Positions 1 through 7,671 of a stretch of 64,000 nucleotides of DNA are shown in pieces (the first letter of the stretch is position 1; each line of letters opens with the position of its first letter). The DNA comes from JAIQFF01 sp963788505. GTDB taxonomy: Bacteria; Acidobacteriota; Terriglobia; Terriglobales; Acidobacteriaceae. Below the pieces are notes generated by a model. The model saw nothing but the letters and a program-made list of their open reading frames with translations. It was not told the origin of the DNA and ran no database searches. The translations under genes and the position numbers were made by a program. The stretch lies in NCBI GenBank assembly GCA_963788505.1, contig CAWBGY010000005.1, positions 1,240,001 to 1,304,000 of the forward strand, written 5' to 3'.

Positions 1-236
1 TCGCGGGATCGCTGTTTGGCGTGTCGACGGTATTGGCGGTGTGGATCAAGCGCACGCGCCGGCGTATGAAGCGCCATCATGAGCCCGCGCGGGAGGCACG
101 ACGGCGGGCCTGGGAATCAGCCGCGATTGCGCTTCGCCGCCATCAAATGCCGTTTGGCGTCTTTCTCGGCAGCATGGCCATGGTGGCTTTCTTCTATGGC
201 AACGGCTTCCTGCGGTGGTATTGGGGGCTATTGTGA
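1..236 (+). CDS. Prepilin peptidase (A24 family), C-terminal end, partial
   Basis: The reading frame is open from base 3 and stops at 234-236, so only about 77 C-terminal residues are present. The segment PFGVFLGSMAMVAFFYG followed by a short hydrophobic end matches the last transmembrane helices of type IV prepilin peptidases (PilD/GspO, aspartic membrane proteases that cleave and methylate prepilins). The catalytic GxGD region would lie upstream of the window, so the assignment rests on the tail alone. The next gene starts on GTG overlapping this stop, which indicates translational coupling. A pilT gene occurs 29 kb away, so type IV pili are plausible. It could instead be another polytopic membrane protein. 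Confidence 0.6.
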   Translation, partial: AGSLFGVSTVLAVWIKRTRRRMKRHHEPAREARRRAWESAAIALRRHQMPFGVFLGSMAMVAFFYGNGFLRWYWGLL

Positions 237-1111
237 AGCTGGCCACCAATCCCATCGTGTTGCGCATGGCCCTGGTCTTCGTGGCGGCGGGCTTCGCCTT
301 CATTACGGGCATGCTTTTGATGCGGCGCATGCGTCGCAGCATCAGTGAAGAAGCGTCTTTTTCCGAAGCGCCTTCCGAGGCCGAGAGCTTTCCGCTGCAT
401 ACCTATCACGCGGTGATCCAGCAACTGAAACAGCAGAAACACGAACTGCAAAGCCTGCAACTGGTGGAGCGCCGTCGCGCCAAAACTTCAGAGAACATCA
501 GCGCGGCTGTGCTTTCGAATCTATCGTCGGGCGTGCTGTTCTTCACCCACAACGGGCTGGTACGGCAGGCCAATGCTGCCGCGAAACAGATCCTGGGATT
601 CGCTTCGCCCGCCGGAATGAGCGCGGCCGAGATATTTCGCGAAGCCGAGTTGCTTTCCGCATCCGATGGCCCCTACGCGAATCTGGCCGACGCGGTGACC
701 GTCAGCTTGCGGGAGAAGATCCGGTTTCAGCGGCTGGAAGCGCGCTATCGTACTCCCACCGGTGAGCAGCGCACGCTGGATATTACGGTGAGTTCCGTGC
801 AGGCGCCCGACAGCGGGGTCTTGGGCGCGGCTTGCCTGGGCGTTGCTTGTTTGATCAACGATCGGACCGAGATGACCGAGATTCGCCGCCAGCAGGAGTT
901 GCGCGGCGAAATGTCCGCCGAGATGGCGCTGGGACTGCGCAACTCGCTGACGACCATCGCGGGGTACGCGCAACAACTCGCCGCCAGCCGGGACCCGGAA
1001 TTGGCCCGGCAGTTGGCGGCCGATATCGCGGCCGAGGCCGCGCACCTGGATCGCACCATTGGCGGTTTTCTGGCAGGAGCAAAGGCCGCTAAGGCCGGTT
1101 CGCAAGCTTGA
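233..1111 (+). CDS. PAS-domain protein with degenerate HisKA helix
   Basis: The GTG at 233 overlaps the upstream stop (GTGA); an in-frame GTG at 215 is an alternative. The protein has about 292 residues: one N-terminal membrane helix, a coiled-coil stretch (QQLKQQKHELQSLQ), a PAS fold (LSNLSSGVLFFTHNGLVRQANAAA) and a C-terminal helix resembling the histidine-kinase dimerisation helix (ALGLRNSLTTIAGYAQQL). In that helix the phospho-accepting His of the usual SHELRTPL motif is replaced by Leu. No HATPase domain follows before the stop. It is probably a sensor or scaffold without kinase activity, perhaps tied to pilus biogenesis by its neighbour. Family function is not known to me. Confidence 0.75.
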   Translation: MKLATNPIVLRMALVFVAAGFAFITGMLLMRRMRRSISEEASFSEAPSEAESFPLHTYHAVIQQLKQQKHELQSLQLVERRRAKTSENISAAVLSNLSSGVLFFTHNGLVRQANAAAKQILGFASPAGMSAAEIFREAELLSASDGPYANLADAVTVSLREKIRFQRLEARYRTPTGEQRTLDITVSSVQAPDSGVLGAACLGVACLINDRTEMTEIRRQQELRGEMSAEMALGLRNSLTTIAGYAQQLAASRDPELARQLAADIAAEAAHLDRTIGGFLAGAKAAKAGSQA

Positions 1112-1177
1112 GCTAATTAAGTCGATGCTGCCTTCGGTTTGCCGGGGGCGGCGGGACAGAGAGAAACGGAGCATCTT

Positions 1178-1768
1178 ATGAAGCGCAGTACATATGTTTT
1201 TCTGGCCGAAGTGGTTCTGGCGGGGATGCTGGTCACGCTGGCCGGCGCTCAGTCCCAGCCTCTGGGAGACTATGCCCGGTCCGTTCGCAAGGAAGAGAAG
1301 CCGGCAGCGGCCAAGGTGTACGACAACGACAATCTGCCTAGAGCGGACAACATCAGCGTCGTCGGAAATGCCACGGAATCAACCGGCGCCGAAGACGCCA
1401 ACCCAGCGCCCGAAGAGGGCTCGGCACAGCCAGAGGATGGAGCTGCTGCCTCCACTCCGAAGTCGCCCGACGAGGCCAAGAAGGCGGACGACGACTGGAA
1501 GCAGAAGTTTTCCGATCAGCAGGCCAAGATTGATCTGCTCTCGCGTGAACTGGATGTGACCCAGCGCGAGTATCGCCTGCGCGCCGCCGCTTTCTATGCC
1601 GACGCCGGCAATCGCCTGCGCGGCTCGGGTTCATGGGACAAGGAAGACGCCCAGTACAAACAGCAGATCGCACAGAAGCAAAAGGCAGTCGACGACGCCA
1701 AGAAGGCCCTGGACGATATGAAGGAGCAGGCCCGCAAGTCCGGAGTTCCCGCCAAGTTGCGGCAGTAG
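1178..1768 (+). CDS. Secreted coiled-coil protein, unknown function
   Basis: The start at ATG 1178 follows GGGACAGAGAGAAACGGAG and begins a clean signal peptide (MKRSTYVFLAEVVLAGMLVTLAGAQS). The mature 196-residue product has an acidic, Pro/Ala-rich low-complexity region around residues 60-105, then a charged coiled coil (FSDQQAKIDLLSRELDVTQ, later KQKAVDDAKKALDDMKEQARK). The DNDNLPRAD motif near residue 48 recalls a group of uncharacterised acidobacterial periplasmic proteins. No catalytic motif is visible. A strong intrinsic terminator follows at 1791-1818, so transcription of the three upstream genes probably ends here. Confidence 0.75.
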   Translation: MKRSTYVFLAEVVLAGMLVTLAGAQSQPLGDYARSVRKEEKPAAAKVYDNDNLPRADNISVVGNATESTGAEDANPAPEEGSAQPEDGAAASTPKSPDEAKKADDDWKQKFSDQQAKIDLLSRELDVTQREYRLRAAAFYADAGNRLRGSGSWDKEDAQYKQQIAQKQKAVDDAKKALDDMKEQARKSGVPAKLRQ

Positions 1769-1790
1769 ATCACGGCGGTCGGATTCATGA

Positions 1791-1818
1791 AAGCCTCCGG
1801 CTCAGGCCGGAGGCTTTT
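1791..1818 (+). terminator. Rho-independent terminator after the 1178-1768 gene
   Basis: A perfect 10-bp stem AGCCTCCGGC / GCCGGAGGCT with a 4-nt loop (TCAG) is followed by TTT. It lies 23 nt after the stop codon at 1768, the expected position for an intrinsic terminator. Confidence 0.85.
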
Positions 1819-1832
1819 CAGTTCCTGACGCT

Positions 1833-2339
1833 TTAGGATGCTGATTTTCTCCGCTCTGATATCTGCTTTACGTGATGGCGTCCGTGGGCCAGGTGAAACT
1901 TGCGCCATTGCCTCGCCGTCAAAGGCCCGAGGACCGGATGGTCCAGAACCTTGATGCGCGAGCCATAGAGCTGTTCGCATTGCGCGATGACTTTGTCCAT
2001 GGCGGCAATCTGGGAACCGATATCGGCAACGACCCTTTCCACGGGCATGCCCCGGGGAAGAACCTGATCCGGCGACTTCCGTCCCTTGGGGAAATATCCG
2101 AAGTCCGTGACCGCGGTCGCGCCCACTCTTTGTTTGAAAGTGGGAACTCCCGCCAGCGGCTTCCCTGCTTTCAGGCAGCGCGCAAAAGCTTTTTGGGTTC
2201 CCGTATAGGTCAGGTAGAGATGCTCGAGTATTTCTGCCACGCACCACTTCCCTTCGGCATGGCGTGTAAGCTCGGCAGTGGTCATGCCGTCGGTAGCGGA
2301 AGCGATGGCCTGCTGCAGACGTTCCAGATATGAATCCAT
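1833..2339 (-). CDS. DinB-fold superfamily protein
   Basis: The 168-residue protein has the four-helix DinB/YfiT layout. An N-terminal helix is followed by GKWCVAEILEHLYLTY, which carries the first metal-ligand His, and the C-terminal FHLAHGRHHVKQI supplies the paired histidines typical of the metal site. Members are divalent-metal proteins, some acting as thiol-dependent transferases; the substrate cannot be told here. It stands alone, convergent with the preceding gene and divergent from the lipoprotein at 2422. It is unrelated to DNA polymerase IV, also called DinB, encoded at 22588-23835. Confidence 0.85.
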   Translation of the reverse strand: MDSYLERLQQAIASATDGMTTAELTRHAEGKWCVAEILEHLYLTYTGTQKAFARCLKAGKPLAGVPTFKQRVGATAVTDFGYFPKGRKSPDQVLPRGMPVERVVADIGSQIAAMDKVIAQCEQLYGSRIKVLDHPVLGPLTARQWRKFHLAHGRHHVKQISERRKSAS

Positions 2340-2421
2340 AGCCCCTCGGACTGCCTGGTCTAGTAGAATAACCCCGGCATTTCCGGTTGCAAAATTTCAT
2401 ACGCGTCACAGGAAGGTGGCT

Positions 2422-3033
2422 ATGAAGAAGTTGCTGATGGCGATGCTCGCGCTGGTGGTGATGGCTGGGTGTTCGTCGGAAACGTCCAAGCCGGCGCAGG
2501 TCGAGAAACCTCAGCCCAAGCCCGCGGAATTTGTCACTGGACGAGTCGCCTTCCAGAAGCTTTACATCGCCGCGCGGGGTTGGGCGCGAGATGCCCAGCC
2601 CTACCGGCTGGAGTCGGCGATCACCGAAGACTCCAAAGGCAAGGAGGGCAAGTCCGCCGTGTGGCGGGCCTCCTTCGCCTCCCCCCTGCAGCACGGGGTG
2701 AAAGCTTACACCTGGTCCGGAGAAGTGGCATCGGACCGCGGTATCAACCCGGGCACGGAAGACACTTACAGTCCCACCAACACTTCCACTCAAATTTTCG
2801 ACGTCGCTTTCCTCAAGGTGGACTCGGACCAGGCCCTGGACGTAGCCCAAAAACATGGCGGGGAAAAACTCCTCGCCAAGGAACCCGATACCCCGATTGT
2901 CTACATGCTCGATTGGAACAGGGAAACCAATCAACTGATCTGGCACGTGATCTACGGCATCAACCGCGACGAGTACAAGCTGAGAGTGGCGGTGAACGCC
3001 TCCAGCGGGGATTTCATCCGGGTGGAAAAATAG
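2422..3033 (+). CDS. Lipoprotein of unknown function
   Basis: The ATG at 2422 follows the ribosome-binding site GGAAGG and opens a lipoprotein signal (MKKLLMAMLALVVMAGC). The lipobox cysteine is residue 17, after which comes a Pro/Lys-rich linker. The roughly 200-residue product has aromatic-rich beta segments (LYIAARGWARDAQPYRLES, then YMLDWNRETNQLIWHVIYG). The C-terminal VAVNASSGDFIRVEK resembles the end of PepSY-like domains, but this is weak. Two upstream in-frame starts were rejected because they precede the signal peptide. Function unknown. Confidence 0.8.
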   Translation: MKKLLMAMLALVVMAGCSSETSKPAQVEKPQPKPAEFVTGRVAFQKLYIAARGWARDAQPYRLESAITEDSKGKEGKSAVWRASFASPLQHGVKAYTWSGEVASDRGINPGTEDTYSPTNTSTQIFDVAFLKVDSDQALDVAQKHGGEKLLAKEPDTPIVYMLDWNRETNQLIWHVIYGINRDEYKLRVAVNASSGDFIRVEK

Positions 3034-3125
3034 GGCGTTGCGACGAGGTCGGTTTCCCGTGCGCCCGCTTTTACATGCACCCGTGGATGCAAGACTCCCC
3101 TCAACGCCGCAGGCGGTGGCAACGA

Positions 3126-3171
3126 TAGGGGCCCTTCGACTGCGTGCCTGCTTCGCGCCTGAAAGATGACA
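3126..3171 (-). repeat. Degenerate solitary copy of the TCATCCTGA hairpin repeat
   Basis: The segment reads TAGGGGCCCTTCGACTGCG, then a decayed hairpin arm, then AGATGACA. It matches the right-hand half of the composite elements listed below, with several substitutions and no left partner. Confidence 0.6.
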
Positions 3172-3281
3172 TGCACATCACGGAGAACGGCGCGGAACTG
3201 TTCCGCCGCAGAGCCCGTCGCTGGAAGATCCCTTCGCAACGCCATGAGGTTTTCTTTTTCATTCTTCCACTAACCTCCCCA

Positions 3282-3489
3282 TGTCATCCTGAGCGCAGTT
3301 CTGTCCATTCGCCTGCGAATGGACAGACGGAGTCGAAGGACCCCTACAACCGGGAATGCACTTTGTCAGCGGGATTCTTCGTGTGGGACGCCGGCCAAAC
3401 CACCAACCCCAGCCTCGATGTGGCTATAGGGGTCCTTCGACTGCGTGACTGCTTCGCGATGCGAAGCGGTCACTCCGCTCAGGATGACA
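3282..3489. repeat. Composite inverted hairpin repeat, copy A
   Basis: The left unit (3282-3346) runs from TGTCATCCTGAGCG to GAAGGACCCCTA and contains the perfect stem CTGTCCATTCGC / GCGAATGGACAG. The right unit (3427-3489) runs from TAGGGGTCCTTCGAC to GCTCAGGATGACA with its own stem around GCTTCGC. The 80-nt centre is not obviously repeated. The right end lies 9 nt beyond the stop of the minus-strand TPR gene. The 3034-3498 gene-free stretch otherwise holds only the degenerate copy at 3126-3171. Confidence 0.9.
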
Positions 3490-3498
3490 GGGGAAAGT

Positions 3499-4065
3499 TT
3501 ACTGGCTGGCTTGGGCTTTTCCTGAGGGCGTGGTGGTTTTGAGTTTCTCCAGCGCCTTCTTCGCTTCTTCCGCCAGCGGGCCGTTCGGCACGATCGTCAG
3601 ATACTCCTGATAGTGCCCGACGGCTTCATCGAGACGGGCCAGTTTTTCTAGAGCCTGTGCCATGCGGAAGTTGGCCAGGGCATCATTGGGCTTGTAGAAC
3701 AGGGCCTCGCGGTAGCGGTCGAGGGCAGCGCCGTAATTCTTCTTTTTGAAATAAAAGTCGCCTACTTCGATGTCCTTCGCGGATCGATGTGGGTCGAAGG
3801 GATGAAACTCCTGTACATCCCCAGACGCGTTGTCTTCCTCCTCATCGAGCAACACATGGCTATAGGGATGATCCTTGGAGTCGTTCTTGGGCGGGCTCAG
3901 GTCGATCCGGGTATCGCGACTTGAACTCTCCCCCGCTTCCTGGCTGCGCTCAGACCGCGGAGGGGGCTGGTTTTGATTTTGGTCCTTTTCGCCGGCCTGG
4001 GTCTGGCCCGCACCTGGAAGGACCAGGCCAAGGCATACCGCCAGCGGAAAAATCAGTCGCCGCAT
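3499..4065 (-). CDS. Tetratricopeptide-repeat periplasmic protein
   Basis: This is a 188-residue protein with an N-terminal signal peptide (MRRLIFPLAVCLGLVLPGAGQTQA), then a long charged, Gln/Pro-rich region. Residues about 98-178 form at least two TPR units (AKDIEVGDFYFKKKNYGAALDRY; ANFRMAQALEKLARLDEAVGHY). TPRs mediate protein contacts; the layout resembles the YbgF/BamD class of envelope scaffold proteins without being clearly either. The OmpA-family gene lies just upstream on the same strand, and a terminator between them suggests separate transcripts. The stop is 9 nt from the end of repeat copy A. Confidence 0.85.
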   Translation of the reverse strand: MRRLIFPLAVCLGLVLPGAGQTQAGEKDQNQNQPPPRSERSQEAGESSSRDTRIDLSPPKNDSKDHPYSHVLLDEEEDNASGDVQEFHPFDPHRSAKDIEVGDFYFKKKNYGAALDRYREALFYKPNDALANFRMAQALEKLARLDEAVGHYQEYLTIVPNGPLAEEAKKALEKLKTTTPSGKAQASQ

Positions 4066-4089
4066 TGCTTCATTGTAACTCGGACGTCA

Positions 4090-4196
4090 GGAAGTTGGGC
4101 GCGGGCGCCCGCGCCCGCGATGGGCCGACCGCTACGTGCCGACCGTGAAGGGCCGTCAGATCAAAGTCAAAGGCCGCGGGCGTGGGCGCCCGCGCC
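4090..4196. repeat. Pair of GGGCGCCCGCGC-type hairpins
   Basis: Two related palindromic tracts, around GGGCGCGGGCGCCCGCGCCC at 4098-4117 and CGCGGGCGTGGGCGCCCGCG at 4175-4194, flank a short segment that also has GTCAAAGGCC-like sequence. They belong to the GC-rich hairpin family scattered through the window. Confidence 0.6.
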
Positions 4197-4202
4197 ACAC
4201 AA

Positions 4203-4236
4203 TAAAAAAGCTGCTCCACGGGGGAAGTGGAGCAGC
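4203..4236 (-). terminator. Rho-independent terminator of the OmpA-family gene
   Basis: On the minus strand GCTGCTCCAC pairs with GTGGAGCAGC across a 7-nt loop and is followed by TTTTTT. It lies 33 nt downstream of the OmpA-family stop at 4269. Confidence 0.9.
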
Positions 4237-4268
4237 CGGAGTTAGTGAAATCCTCGTTGCGAGAAACT

Positions 4269-5006
4269 CTACATGGACGGCGGAGCCGAAGCAGTCGGCT
4301 GGGGCTGCTGCGCCGGAGTCGTAGCATCCACCGAGTTGGTCATGAGACGAACATCTACGCGACGGTTCTTGGCGCGTCCGTCACGGGTCTTGTTCGACTC
4401 TACCGGCTTGTCTTTGCCCAGTCCGATCAGATAGATCTTGTGCGCCGGAATGCTGTGCTTGGAAGCCAGGTACTGAATGACCGAATCAGCACGGCGCTCG
4501 CTCAGGGCGTAGTTGTAATCCGAGGGACCGACTGAGTCCGTGCCGCCTTCGACGGTGATGATGTAGCCCTTGGCGCTGGCCACGTCGGTGGCAAGCTGAT
4601 CGAGGGCTTCCTGCGCGGTCTTGGTCAGGTTGTCTTTGTTGAAACCGAAATGTACGGCGGTTTCGGTAACTACCCGATAATTATCCAGGTTCGCTACGGT
4701 GGTCTGCAGTGAATCGACGCGATGGACGGCGTTGTCGGCCTGGGTCTGGGCTTCTCCCGCCTGCGTGGCCGCGGCTTGCGCCTTCTGGTCCACTTCGGCA
4801 GCCTTGGCCGTCACCTGCTGAATGCCGGCTTGCGCCCGCGCATCCACGTCTTTGATGGCGTTGGTATTCTTGGCAGTCAGATCATCAAGCTCATTGGTCT
4901 TGTTGATCAGCGGCGTGGTCTCTTGACGGACGTAGTTCTTGCTGGCGCATCCGACCGTAGCCGCCATGCTGGTCGCCAGTAGAACGATTAACGAAGTGCG
5001 ATTCAT
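4269..5006 (-). CDS. OmpA-family peptidoglycan-binding lipoprotein
   Basis: The 245-residue product starts with a lipoprotein signal (MNRTSLIVLLATSMAATVGC; lipid-modified Cys at residue 20). An Ala/Gln-rich coiled coil follows (residues about 35-105, many AQAGIQQVTAKAAEVDQ-like heptads). An OmpA/MotB domain spans about 110-230, with AVHFGFNKDNLT, a TDSVGPSDYNYALSERRADSV core and the NRRVDVRL end that contacts diaminopimelate. It lacks a beta-barrel, so it resembles Pal more than OmpA. The start is preceded by AAGGAG. It probably anchors the outer membrane to peptidoglycan. A dedicated terminator follows. Confidence 0.9.
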   Translation of the reverse strand: MNRTSLIVLLATSMAATVGCASKNYVRQETTPLINKTNELDDLTAKNTNAIKDVDARAQAGIQQVTAKAAEVDQKAQAAATQAGEAQTQADNAVHRVDSLQTTVANLDNYRVVTETAVHFGFNKDNLTKTAQEALDQLATDVASAKGYIITVEGGTDSVGPSDYNYALSERRADSVIQYLASKHSIPAHKIYLIGLGKDKPVESNKTRDGRAKNRRVDVRLMTNSVDATTPAQQPQPTASAPPSM

Positions 5007-5461
5007 CGTAGGAGGGCTCCTTCCTCACTCATCTCGCGAAAGTCAACTTCTTTGATTCAAAATTCTGTCCCCGCGTTCAGCCGGAGAGGGCGTTTCTCGC
5101 GTTCGCATTGTACAAGAGCACGGAAGATGCCAACGGTGGAAATGATGGGATTGTCATCTAACTCGCTCATTACTATAGACCTACACGATTATATCGAATC
5201 GCCCGGCGCCGGGGACCAGCAACTTTCGTGCAAAGCCGATATATGAACTGAGGAAATTTTATACGGTCGCAGATTTATGCATGTGGGAGAGAGCGAGGAC
5301 CTGGGCCACGGATTTGCACGGATACTACGGATAAACCGATTCGAGGAGTTGATCCGTCTGAACCCGTGCAGACCCGCAGCCGTCGTTTGCGCGCGGTCTG
5401 ATCAAAGTTCGCAATCATCTAAAATAGATAGAAGGAAATAGATTAAACAGATTAAAGAGCA
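5007..5461. other. 455-nt intergenic region without a gene
   Basis: This is AT-richer than its surroundings and lies between the divergent OmpA-family gene and uvrC, so it should hold both promoters; none could be assigned firmly. Bases about 5310-5380 contain CCACGGATTTGCACGGAT, a sequence style common in acidobacterial and planctomycete intergenic repeats. No open reading frame with a convincing start was seen. Confidence 0.5.
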
Positions 5462-7405
5462 ATGGACCTTCAGGCCAAAATCCGCAGCTTGCCGGCCTCG
5501 GCCGGGGTTTATCTCTACAAGAACGCCGAGGGCGAAATCATTTATGTGGGCAAGGCTAACAACCTGCGCAGCCGGGTTTCTTCCTATTTCCGCGAAGGGC
5601 GATGGGAGGACGCGAAGACAGATTCCCTGGTGCGGGAGGCGGTGGACGTTGATTACATCGTCGTGGCAAATAACAAGGAAGCACTGGCGCTCGAGAACCA
5701 CCTGATCAAGCAGAAGCAGCCGCGCTTCAACATCCTGCTGCGCGACGATAAGACCTACCCTTACGTGAAGCTCACGCTGGGCGAACGCTTTCCCCGCGTG
5801 TATGTCACGCGGCGGCTGCGGAAAGACGGCAGCTCTTACTATGGCCCTTATTTTCCGGCGAACCTGGCGTATCGCATCGTGGACCTGATCCACCGGCATT
5901 TCATGGTGCCTTCGTGCAAGGTGGACCTGACGCGGTTTCATCCGCGTCCGTGCCTGCAGTACTACATCAAGCGCTGCCTGGGGCCGTGCGTGGAAGGGCT
6001 GACGACGCCGGAGATCTATCAGGAAGCGGCGCGCGATGTGAGACTGTTTCTCGAAGGCCGGCCTACCGATCTGTTACGTTCGCTGCGCCAGCGCATGGAA
6101 CAGGCGGCCGAGGCCGAAGAATACGAGCGCGCGGCAAAATATCGCGACCTGATTTCGACCGTCGAGCAGTTGCAGGAGAAACAGCGTATCGCCGCGGTCG
6201 AAGGCGACGACGCCGACGTGTTCGGCTATCACTTCGAAAACGGGATGCTGGCGGTAAACCTGTTCCACATGCGCGGCGGCCGAGTGCTCGACCGGCGAGA
6301 ATTCTTCTGGGAAGACCTGCCGGAGGCGACCACAGAACACGTAGGGGCGGGTGCCCTCACCCGCCCAGCCGAGCAAAGCTCGGCTACGGAGTCAGAGGAT
6401 TTGACCGGCGAGGATGCCCGTCATTCCACCGGATCGTTTCTTCCCGGGGAGTTTTTTTCCGCCTTCCTCAAGCAGCTCTACATTGGCCAGCCTTACGTTC
6501 CGCGGAATATTTACGTTCCGGTGGATTTTGAGGATCGCGAAACTTTGGAGGACCTGCTCTCCGAGCAGATGGCGGGCGAGGGCGCCCGCCCCGCCCGAGC
6601 TCACATTCTGGTTCCCCAGCGCGGGGACAAGCGAGGGCTTCTCGACCTGGCCGGCAACAATGCCAAACAATCGTATGACCAGCGCTTTCGGGTGATGAAG
6701 CCAAATGCCAAAGCGACTCAAGAGGCGTTGCAGGATGCCCTGGGCCTGCCCGAACCACCGAAACGCATCGAGTGTTTCGACATTTCGCACATCCAGGGAG
6801 CGGAAACGGTAGCTTCGATGGTGGTGTGGGAAGACGGCCAGATGAAGAAGTCGGACTACCGCAAGTTCATTATCCGCGACGTGATTGGGGTGGACGACTT
6901 CGCCTCCATGCGCGAGGTGGTCACGCGCCGCTACAAGCGTATTCAGGAAGAGAAAAAGAAAATGCCCAGCCTGGTGCTGATCGACGGTGGCCTGGGGCAG
7001 TTGCACGCTGCGGCCGAGGCGCTCGAAGCACTTGAGATTATCAACCAGCCACTGGCAGCGATCGCCAAGCGCGAAGAAATTATCTACGTCTATGGGCAGG
7101 AGAATGAACCGGTCGCGCTAGACCATCATTCACCGGTGCTTCACCTGGTACAGCTGATCCGCGACGAAGCGCACCGGTTCGCCGTCACCTTCCATCGCAA
7201 GCGGCGGCAGATGCGCGACCGCGCTACCGAGCTGCGGGAAATCCCGGGCGTGGGGGAAAGCACGACCCGGCGGTTGCTGCAGCATTTCGGCAGCGTGCAG
7301 GCAATCAAGCAGGCGGACTCGGCGGCGCTGTCATCGGTGGTAACGCGTAGTCAGGCGGAGGCCATTCTGGATCACTTCCGGAAGCAGGATGCGCCGCTAC
7401 AATAG
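5462..7405 (+). CDS. uvrC: UvrABC excinuclease subunit C with repeat-derived insertions
   Basis: UvrC makes both incisions around DNA lesions in nucleotide excision repair. Seen in order: a GIY-YIG nuclease domain (AGVYLYKNAEGEIIYVGKA, residues 13-31), the conserved YYGPY segment, a UVR helix (EEYERAAKYRDLI, about 220), the RNase H-like 5' nuclease (FDISHIQGAETVASMVVWEDG, about 437-457) and a terminal HhH (EIPGVGESTTRRLLQHFGS). At 647 residues it is a little longer than most UvrC proteins. The extra sequence includes two DNA hairpins in frame, at 6341-6388 (coding HVGAGALTRPAEQSSATES) and 6571-6590. The frame and all catalytic motifs are intact, so the gene should be functional. Confidence 0.96.
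   Translation: MDLQAKIRSLPASAGVYLYKNAEGEIIYVGKANNLRSRVSSYFREGRWEDAKTDSLVREAVDVDYIVVANNKEALALENHLIKQKQPRFNILLRDDKTYPYVKLTLGERFPRVYVTRRLRKDGSSYYGPYFPANLAYRIVDLIHRHFMVPSCKVDLTRFHPRPCLQYYIKRCLGPCVEGLTTPEIYQEAARDVRLFLEGRPTDLLRSLRQRMEQAAEAEEYERAAKYRDLISTVEQLQEKQRIAAVEGDDADVFGYHFENGMLAVNLFHMRGGRVLDRREFFWEDLPEATTEHVGAGALTRPAEQSSATESEDLTGEDARHSTGSFLPGEFFSAFLKQLYIGQPYVPRNIYVPVDFEDRETLEDLLSEQMAGEGARPARAHILVPQRGDKRGLLDLAGNNAKQSYDQRFRVMKPNAKATQEALQDALGLPEPPKRIECFDISHIQGAETVASMVVWEDGQMKKSDYRKFIIRDVIGVDDFASMREVVTRRYKRIQEEKKKMPSLVLIDGGLGQLHAAAEALEALEIINQPLAAIAKREEIIYVYGQENEPVALDHHSPVLHLVQLIRDEAHRFAVTFHRKRRQMRDRATELREIPGVGESTTRRLLQHFGSVQAIKQADSAALSSVVTRSQAEAILDHFRKQDAPLQ
6341..6388 (+). repeat. Intragenic hairpin repeat inside uvrC
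   Basis: Two adjacent hairpins, GGGCGGGTG/CACCCGCCC and AGCCGAG/CTCGGCT, form a unit beginning GTAGG. The same composite occurs in intergenic DNA at 47704-47747 with compensated changes in the first stem. Here it is read in frame between the UVR region and the second nuclease domain of UvrC. Confidence 0.85.
6571..6590 (+). repeat. Second intragenic palindrome in uvrC
   Basis: GGCGGGCG pairs with CGCCCGCC across an AGGG loop. It encodes the short segment AGEGARPAR just before the conserved HILVPQRGDKRGLL motif. It belongs to the same GC-rich hairpin class as the tracts at 4098, 12491 and 33413. Confidence 0.6.
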
Positions 7406-7424
7406 CCGACATAAGAACATTTAC

Positions 7425-7671
7425 CGCAAAGGGCGCAAAGGGCGCATTGCCGCTGTCATCCTGAGCGAAGCGAGATGTTTCGCTTGCGAAACATCTCGCG
7501 AAGTCGAAGGACCTCTATAAGCGAATCGGGTCCAGTGTATTTGGGCGCTAAAATCCAACTGCAAACAACATTTTCTCAAGGATAGGGGTCCCCTCGACTT
7601 CGCTCGGGGCAGGCTCTTCGACTCCGGCCTTGCGTTCACAAGTGAACGCAAGGCCTGCGCTCAGGATGACA
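7425..7671. repeat. Composite inverted hairpin repeat, copy B, with a CGCAAAG repeat upstream
   Basis: A short ACCGCAAAGGGCGCAAAGG tract (about 7425-7443) is followed by the composite element. Its left unit (7454-7517) has the stem GAGATGTTTCGC/GCGAAACATCTC. Its right unit (7583-7671) has the stem CCTTGCGTTCAC/GTGAACGCAAGG and an extra CCCCTCGACTTCGCTCGGGG hairpin. The centre is 65 nt. The right end encodes the last codons and TGA stop of the minus-strand gene at 7661-8236. This fills the gap between uvrC and that gene. Confidence 0.9.

Noticed and set aside
1594..2946. Minus-strand frame of 450 residues
   Set aside because: It covers the terminator at 1791, the DinB-fold gene in another frame and the lipoprotein on the other strand. 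The translated sequence has no recognisable domain.
5300..5400. Small gene or riboswitch upstream of uvrC
   Set aside because: No start with a ribosome-binding site and no known riboswitch core could be recognised. Only a CCACGGATTTGCACGGAT-like repeat is visible.
6341..6590. Sequence error or intein as the cause of the uvrC extra segments
   Set aside because: The frame is open throughout and the inserts are far too short for an intein. They match hairpin DNA elsewhere in the window.
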